64,000 nucleotides of DNA, from assembly GCA_030522415.1 (NCBI GenBank), contig CM060112.1, positions 10,716,501-10,780,500 on the forward strand, read 5' to 3'. The translations under genes were made by a program, and so were the position numbers. The notes below the pieces were generated by a model. The model saw nothing but the letters and a program-made list of their open reading frames with translations. It was not told the origin of the DNA and ran no database searches. This stretch comes from Channallabes apus. Its lineage: Eukaryota; Chordata; Actinopteri; Siluriformes; Clariidae. Positions 39,401 through 46,600 of this stretch are shown one piece after another (position 1 is the stretch's first letter; each line of letters starts with the position of its first letter).

Positions 39401-40611
39401 TATGCACGCATCTGCACAGGGACATCAACCATCACTAATGTAGATTATTATCTTTGAAGTGAACTATCAAAGAGTGTCAGTCACAGTTCATAAATGAATC
39501 TCTTCATTTGTTTATCTGCGGCGTTATCCTTTGAGAAAATCCAAGATGAAAAAGATTTACACGGTTCAGACTTTTTGAACTCAACTAGTACATGAGCATG
39601 TAGTTCATGCTTATACATGGTGATTCACTCGAAACAGGCCCCGAATATTCTGAAAAACTCAAGCTACAATGAAGCAATCTGAATAATAATAAAAAGAACA
39701 AAAAAACCTTGATACCTTGTACTACTACAGTATTATATACCTTGACGTGCATTTCATGGACCTCTTACGAGTGAATCACCCTGTACTTTTCCCTGTCGTC
39801 ACTGGAGATATCAGAAGGATATGAGGATGATGATGTTGTCCAGCCCATATTATCCCGGGAAACAGAGCTCATAATGACACATCCTTAAACCGTCCGCTAA
39901 GAAAATAACCTTCATTACATGATGGAAATGATTCCTTAGCTCTCTTTAACACTCAGCCTAGTCTAAGAATAATTACTCACCCCATTGCACCGGTGAGAGG
40001 TTTTTTTCTTTTTCCATTACACTTCATCGTGATAGAAAAATGGTATATCTGTTGTAAGTGCTAATAGCCAATAATGGATGTTACGCCACATTAAATATAA
40101 CTATTAAAGAATTAAAAAAACGTATTCCATTTTCACACACGTATTCACCGATCAGCTGCAGCATTGCAAAGTAAATCATTATGCTCAGTATTGTGTAGGG
40201 GCCAGCTCTGGCTCCTTAGGGCATGACTTTACAATACTGTACCTCTGGAGGTATGAGGAGGTGTCTGGCACCAGGACGTTGGCAGCGGGTGCTGTGGGTG
40301 CTGTGGGTTGCAGGATACCTCCACCGAAAACACCTATATATTTGGTGGTGGCTCATTGTGTTGAGGCTCTGAGTTACTTATCAGAAGGTCGACAGCTGGA
40401 CGCTCGAGCAAGAACCCGGTCTGATCCAGTGGTTCAAGCACCCCAGTCTACTAACAAAGCTAATAAAGAGTTTCACTGTACAGTATAAGTCTGAACTGAA
40501 TTTATTTGTTAGACCTGAACCTGGTCTAAATCTTTAGCACTGGGAAAATTGTACTTATTTATGTATGTATTGCTTATCAGCTTTATTTGTTGTTCCTAAA
40601 CTGATAAGGTT

Positions 40612-40660
<49 letters not shown>

Positions 40661-43600
40661 CTCTCTGTGCTGTATCAGCGATTTCCACCCCTTTAGAATG
40701 CAGTCTTCTGTATCCCATTCCAAGCGCACAGACTACCTGATAGTGCTCTCCGTCGGTCAGGACAGCAAACAGATTGCCTTCTTATCAGTCTGTCTTATCT
40801 TAAGGACACCAGAAGGACACAATTGCATTCAGTAGTGTAAGTGTAATCAGTCAGTAGTGCAAGAGAGGTGTTTCCTATTGCAGATCCTCACTGGCAGTGT
40901 GCTAGAGATATGCCTCCGAGTTTGAGATCAGTCAGTTTGAGATGTGTCCCACACCAGAGTGAGGACTGTATATATAAAATTTTGTGGCTCCTGAAGTGGT
41001 AGAGCCTGAAATGAAAACGCAGCTGTTCATGGTTCAGTTAATCCTGAACGTATGGTGATTTGAATTGCTCTTATATAGATCTGGCTTGTTTAAAACCAGC
41101 ACCTTAAAACTCTTTGCTATCTTCTATACAGATATACTGTACTATCATGATTTATTATGCCATTATCCAGCGCCACCTAAAAGAGAACCGGTTTTCTTTT
41201 GAGCTTCGTTTATCCGACGATTTTTCTTTTCAGTATCACGTTATCTCAGGAAGGTTTACCTGGCCTCCATCACCTCTCATAAGCTTGTCCTGGATGTTTC
41301 GGAAGCCAGAGACGGAGAAAGAAAGAGACTTGCATGTACATACAGCCAAAACATAGCATTGGTACTAAAAAGTGTCTCGGCAAGGTGGAAAAGTGAATTT
41401 TCAGATAGGACCCTATAACACCATTTTTCATAATACTTAATGCGTCTTATCTCTCAATCCATGCTTAGTTTTTTTAGAAATAAGCATACACATTTATATT
41501 TTTATCAGATAAAAAGAAACACATTTGCTAAATATATAATTCCATGCCCTTTTATGTAGTGCCTGTAACTTTTTTTTTTATCTTAATTGTCCATCAGATG
41601 AAACTTAATCAGATGATTTCACATGAAAAGACATAAACCTGAAAAAGTGTATCATTCTAAATTATATATAATTATAATATAATCTATATTTCAACATACA
41701 TTTGACATGGTTACAGACACTACAGATTTTTTGCTTTTTTAAGCTTTTGCCCAAAAAAATAAACAATTTAAGCTTCTAGAATGCATATACCAACTTTAGT
41801 ATTAATACTCTTAAAGATATATGAATAAATTGAATTTGAAATGATTATTGTTTGAAGCGAGACAGTATAACGCTGAAAAATGGCTATTTTTTGGGGCACG
41901 TCTAAAATCATCTCTCCGCCTCCGAGTGACGCAGTGGTAAAGTGCTCGCCCTATCATCCGGAGATCGTGAGTTCGGTTCCTGGGTGATGCTGTAACCTCT
42001 CGCAGCCGGAGGTCTAGAGAGAGCTGATTGGCCAAGCTCTCTCAGAGGGGAGGGATGAGAGGTACTTAGTGCTCCAACATTAATCACGGCTCTACAGCCA
42101 ATCAGGGGCATCTGTGAGCTCACGCAAGCAGAAGGAGCGGGTAGCGCCGTCCTCCGAGTTACTCCGCCCCAAACGGTGCGTGAGTGAGAAGAAGAAGGAG
42201 TCCGGCTGTGGATGCGTCATGTGGTTCAGAGGAAACACGTGATAGTCTTTGGCCCTCCCGAATGAGTGGTAGTAGTAGCCCTAATGTGGGAGCCCCCTAG
42301 TGACGGGGAGGAATTGGACATTGGACTAAATTGGACTAAAATCGAGGGAAAATCCCCTCCAAAAAATTAATTAATTAATTAATTAATTAATATATTAAAA
42401 TAATTAAGTCAGCACCAATACTGTTATTGTTGTAATAGCTGATTTACTCAAGTGAACAGTTAAATGGACATTTCTTTTACTGGAGTAATATTTAACTTGG
42501 TTTGTCCACTTTTGACAACATACCTGCAATATGGAGCAACATAAACGCAATAAGAAGTCATCTGTCATATGTATCATTGATACATTACATCATAAATTCT
42601 CTGTGGTTGTCAGTGCACAGTAATAGTTCAAATGTGACCAGAACAGATTATAGAAGTTCTTTAGGATCTCAGTACATCAAGTCGATAGGAATAAAGGAAT
42701 CAAGATTTTTATGTTAAAATGTATGTATCAACATTTGTTAAGATTTTTTTAAGCAGTAAAGGTTTTGTTATAAATAAATTATTCATACTTTGCTGACGTT
42801 TCTTTCGTGGTGTTAAAGATGACACTTCGTCTAGACGTGGAATGAGAGGATTGTTCTCTGCAGATATTTGAACAGCATGAATATTTGCTTCAGACGGCTC
42901 AGGTCGACGAGGTCGTGACTCAGTTAATGTTTTACTTTCACCTTTTCTTAAAATTGCACTACAATTCTGTTTAAGACTCCAAGCTATTTATCTCTGAGCT
43001 GTCCACCCTCAGACTGACCAACAATCAGGGGTGACAGTAGTTCTTGTGGTACTATGTGGCCTAAAGGCGAGGAGAATAACGCATGGAGGTGGTGGACAGT
43101 TCTGTAAATCTTTTTAAGTTTCTCTTTATGTCTCCACTTAATCGACTTTAGAATAACCTCAGCTAACTTCATGTTCTGTGGAATCGAACTGTTCCAGAGT
43201 TGATTTCAAAATAATATACAATGGAAAGCTAATGCGCTATATAGAGTAAACAATCGCTTGTTCCACACACCAGCTGGTGCACATGGCCCTATATTATGGG
43301 TTAAAGCGGGATTTGGGAATTAGCCTTGTGTTAAAGCTAGTTAAACAGTGAGATGAGTCAGGAACCTGTTGAGTGCGTTGGCAGAAGCTCGTACACACGT
43401 TCGCTATCCGTAACGGACCATCGAAACACAACACGGCGGTTCAGTGGCAACTCAGAACAACTGAAAAGCAGCTACTAAGTGCACAAAGGGCACAAAGTGT
43501 TGTTTTAAGTGATGTAATATTATCAGTTGTGAACGTGAGTTTTGGCAGGTAGCTTCTCTCCTCCTTTTCCAGGTTTGTGTGTGATGAGATGCATATAAGC

Positions 43601-46600
43601 CGTTAGCTTATTAGCTGCAAATATCACTAGATGGAGATAGGGAAGAAAGTCAGAATGCGGGTTTTATTGTACAATGGGTACTGGTTCCAACGTCAGTAGG
43701 TCAGTCTAAATTAATTAACTTGGGTCTCATACGTGAACAGAGATGATGAAAGTTTTGATACCGTAGATGAACGGTGAACAAGAATGGAAGATGAACAAGA
43801 ATGGTTCAGAGCTAGCGAACTCCATCGATGTAATAACAGAAACTATTTTTTTTTATCTTTTCATCTTACTAAATCCTCTCGCTGAGCCACCTAGTGGCCA
43901 TGTCTGGTATTACTTTGCTGTCTCAATCCTGTCTCCGTACCTTCACAGTATCTTGTAGTGGTGTGCAGAACTGGACCGTACCGCCCTACTTTCACCCACG
44001 CCAACACAGCGGCCTTTCTGAAAATGTTACATTTCCTTGGCATTGACACGTCTAACCATTCTTAAAGAAGAGCATATTCCAATCAGAGAAAGAAGGAAGC
44101 AAATTATAGTAATATTAATAATGACGGTAGATTTCGGTGCAAACATTTTAACCTTAAACTATGTCTGAATGATTTCTTTTGTCCCCAATGAGAAAAATGC
44201 ACAATGCCTCAGAGAGTGATTCGCTAAGGTCTATTGCAAACTAGATGTTTAGGGTGGAAATGTTCAAAAGAATGTTTTTGAAATCCTCCAATTTACAGCT
44301 TCTTTATCCTGTCCAAGTATTTGGCCTTCATGCATTGGGCACGCTTCATTATTTAGCTCTTTATACTCTTATACTAATGTCACTACTGACGTCAACTGTG
44401 AAGACAAAATGCATCAAAGATTAACGGTTGTGGATGTGAATACTGTATAAGTTATCCATTTAATTTCAAGGCAAAGTCTTTTACAAAGATGGTAGCATAA
44501 GAAGCGGTAGATACAGTTGAGTGTTTTTCATCGAACAATTTCCCACCTAATGAAACTTTTTCTTATCTAGTTTACTACAGGTGGGGAAAAACAGGCCTGT
44601 CTCCCTGAATTTGAGTCTGAAATGTCTATTGAAAGCTGTCTGCACTCTGCTCCAAGTTGAAATACATTGAAATGATTTATTGTCTCCTGGCTCCATGGGG
44701 TGTCTTTAATGAAAAGTCAGTCTGGCTTTTCTTTTACTCTTGAAAATTGATTGCATTACATTTCCATAAAGAAGCAGGAGTTTTTATAGATGCTGTCGTG
44801 ACGATGACGTAATGCATGTTGCTCGAACACTCTTGGCACATGCAGTTTTAAAATGAGCCTGCTGTAGGAATGAGGAGAATTTTATATCCCTTTTTATCCA
44901 TTAACCTTTAAAGGCATAATTTGGGTTTACCTTTAATGACACGTCATGAATCACCAAGTCTTAAAGGTGAACTGTCTGCCACGAGGACGAAATATGACTC
45001 ATGCCGGAGCCATTGCTACTTAAATAATGAAGATTTCATTAGTATTTTCTTTATTTAATCCTGGGAGCCCTAAAATCATTTTAAGTTACAATACTGAAGG
45101 GAAGTATATAATATAATCAGTGCATCTGGTGACTCTCTGCCTCCAGCAATCCCAGACAGAAGAAAGGAAACATGCCACCATTTGGTGCATCATATCAGCG
45201 CCTATGATAATCAATCAGCCGTCAAAGTGCTATCTTGATCATCAATTTTTTTTCCCTGCCTCTATCCATTTGTCCAGATTGCAGAAGTCCTGCTGCTGTA
45301 TGTCTCTAGTCAAGGCCTTCTGTGACTGACGAAGCTAATTAATTCTTAATAAATAAATTAATTAAAACAGTGTATGGTTGTAGAAGAGTAATGCCAAGCA
45401 GTGCTGAATGTATTTAGGTCATGTAGTGGATGATTATATTCTGAGTAAAAGTCCTGGGATGAGCACAGGATAGTTTTCATGATTATGCAGCAGCAGTTCT
45501 TACAGTATATATAATAGAGTCCCCATACTGTCCATGGATATTTTTCCAATGCTCAATTGCGCAGGCCAAAGAATAAGTGATTCTTATGTGGACTTAGACT
45601 CTTGTGTCTTATGGTTCACTATAATTTGGATTATTTTTTTCCATAAAAGTGTCGATACAGTGATGTTATCACAGATTCATTCACTTACTCACTTCTATAC
45701 TGCTTGAGCCTATCCGTGAAGACTTGGGGAACAAGCCAGGGTGCCAATCCATCACAGGGCTCACACATACATACTCATTCAAACAATATGGGGCAACTTC
45801 AGTTAGCCTAATCTGCACATCTATGTACTGTGGGAGGAAACCTGAGTACTCAGAGGGAAACCCACCGTGCACTGGGAGAACATGCAAACTCCATGCACAC
45901 AGACCCCGAGGCGGGAATCAAACCTGGACCCAGGAGGAGTAGGTGCAAGAAGACCACAACGCTACCATGCCACCTATTACCATTCAATGATAGAAAAATA
46001 AAACTAAAATTTTCCTGTGCATTGTGTGTTTTTTTTTTTTTTTCTCAGGTTCACCTGCTGAAGGATCAGCTCTCGGCAGAAGCAGCAGCCAGGATAGAAG
46101 CTCAGGCTCGAGTGCACCAGCTGCTGCTTCAAAATAAAGACCTTCTGCAACACATCTCACTGCTGGTCAAGCAGATCCAGGAGCTCGAGCTCAAACTGAA
46201 CGGCAACGGCTCCAGTGAGTCTCTCGGTCTCTCTTTAACTCTGACTGCTGTTCTCATTCTATCACTCATTCTCTTGTTTTGTCCTTTGTCTCATCCATCA
46301 AGTCCTAACTCACAAAGTACTTCCATATCAACAGCATGCTCTGTCTGTGGTCCAGGTAGTTTTTAAAGCTTTAGAGAGACAGTATAGCTAATCAGAGCTG
46401 AGTCCCTTATTAGGTTATTAAGTGTTTGCCTGCAGAAGTAAGATGTCAGTGCGTTAAAGTGCAAAGGAGGAACAAATGATACATTCCTCTTTCTCCAAGT
46501 CATATCTCTTTTCCATCTCCTCTGTTTCAGTATCCTTTTACACTGATCATCCTCCATTCCCTATCCTCATCCGTTTTTTTCCCCATAAAAGTTATTTTGT

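Larger units (their letters stand above)
39253..46048 (+). other. NOS1AP: NOS1AP intron (about 6.8 kb)
   Basis: GTACGA at 39253 to a T-rich acceptor (T-run then CTCAG at 46044-46048). It contains a small MITE (39615-39785), a Tc1-family end (40145-40345), CA microsatellites, SINE family 2 (41929-42392) and SINE family 1 (45675-45975). Stretches 40700-41900 and 42400-45660 show no recognisable gene or repeat. Confidence 0.85.

Noticed and set aside
45830..46366. 178-codon ORF taken as one gene
   Set aside because: It joins a reverse SINE, the acceptor region, the real NOS1AP exon (46049-46214) and intron. Only the exon is coding.
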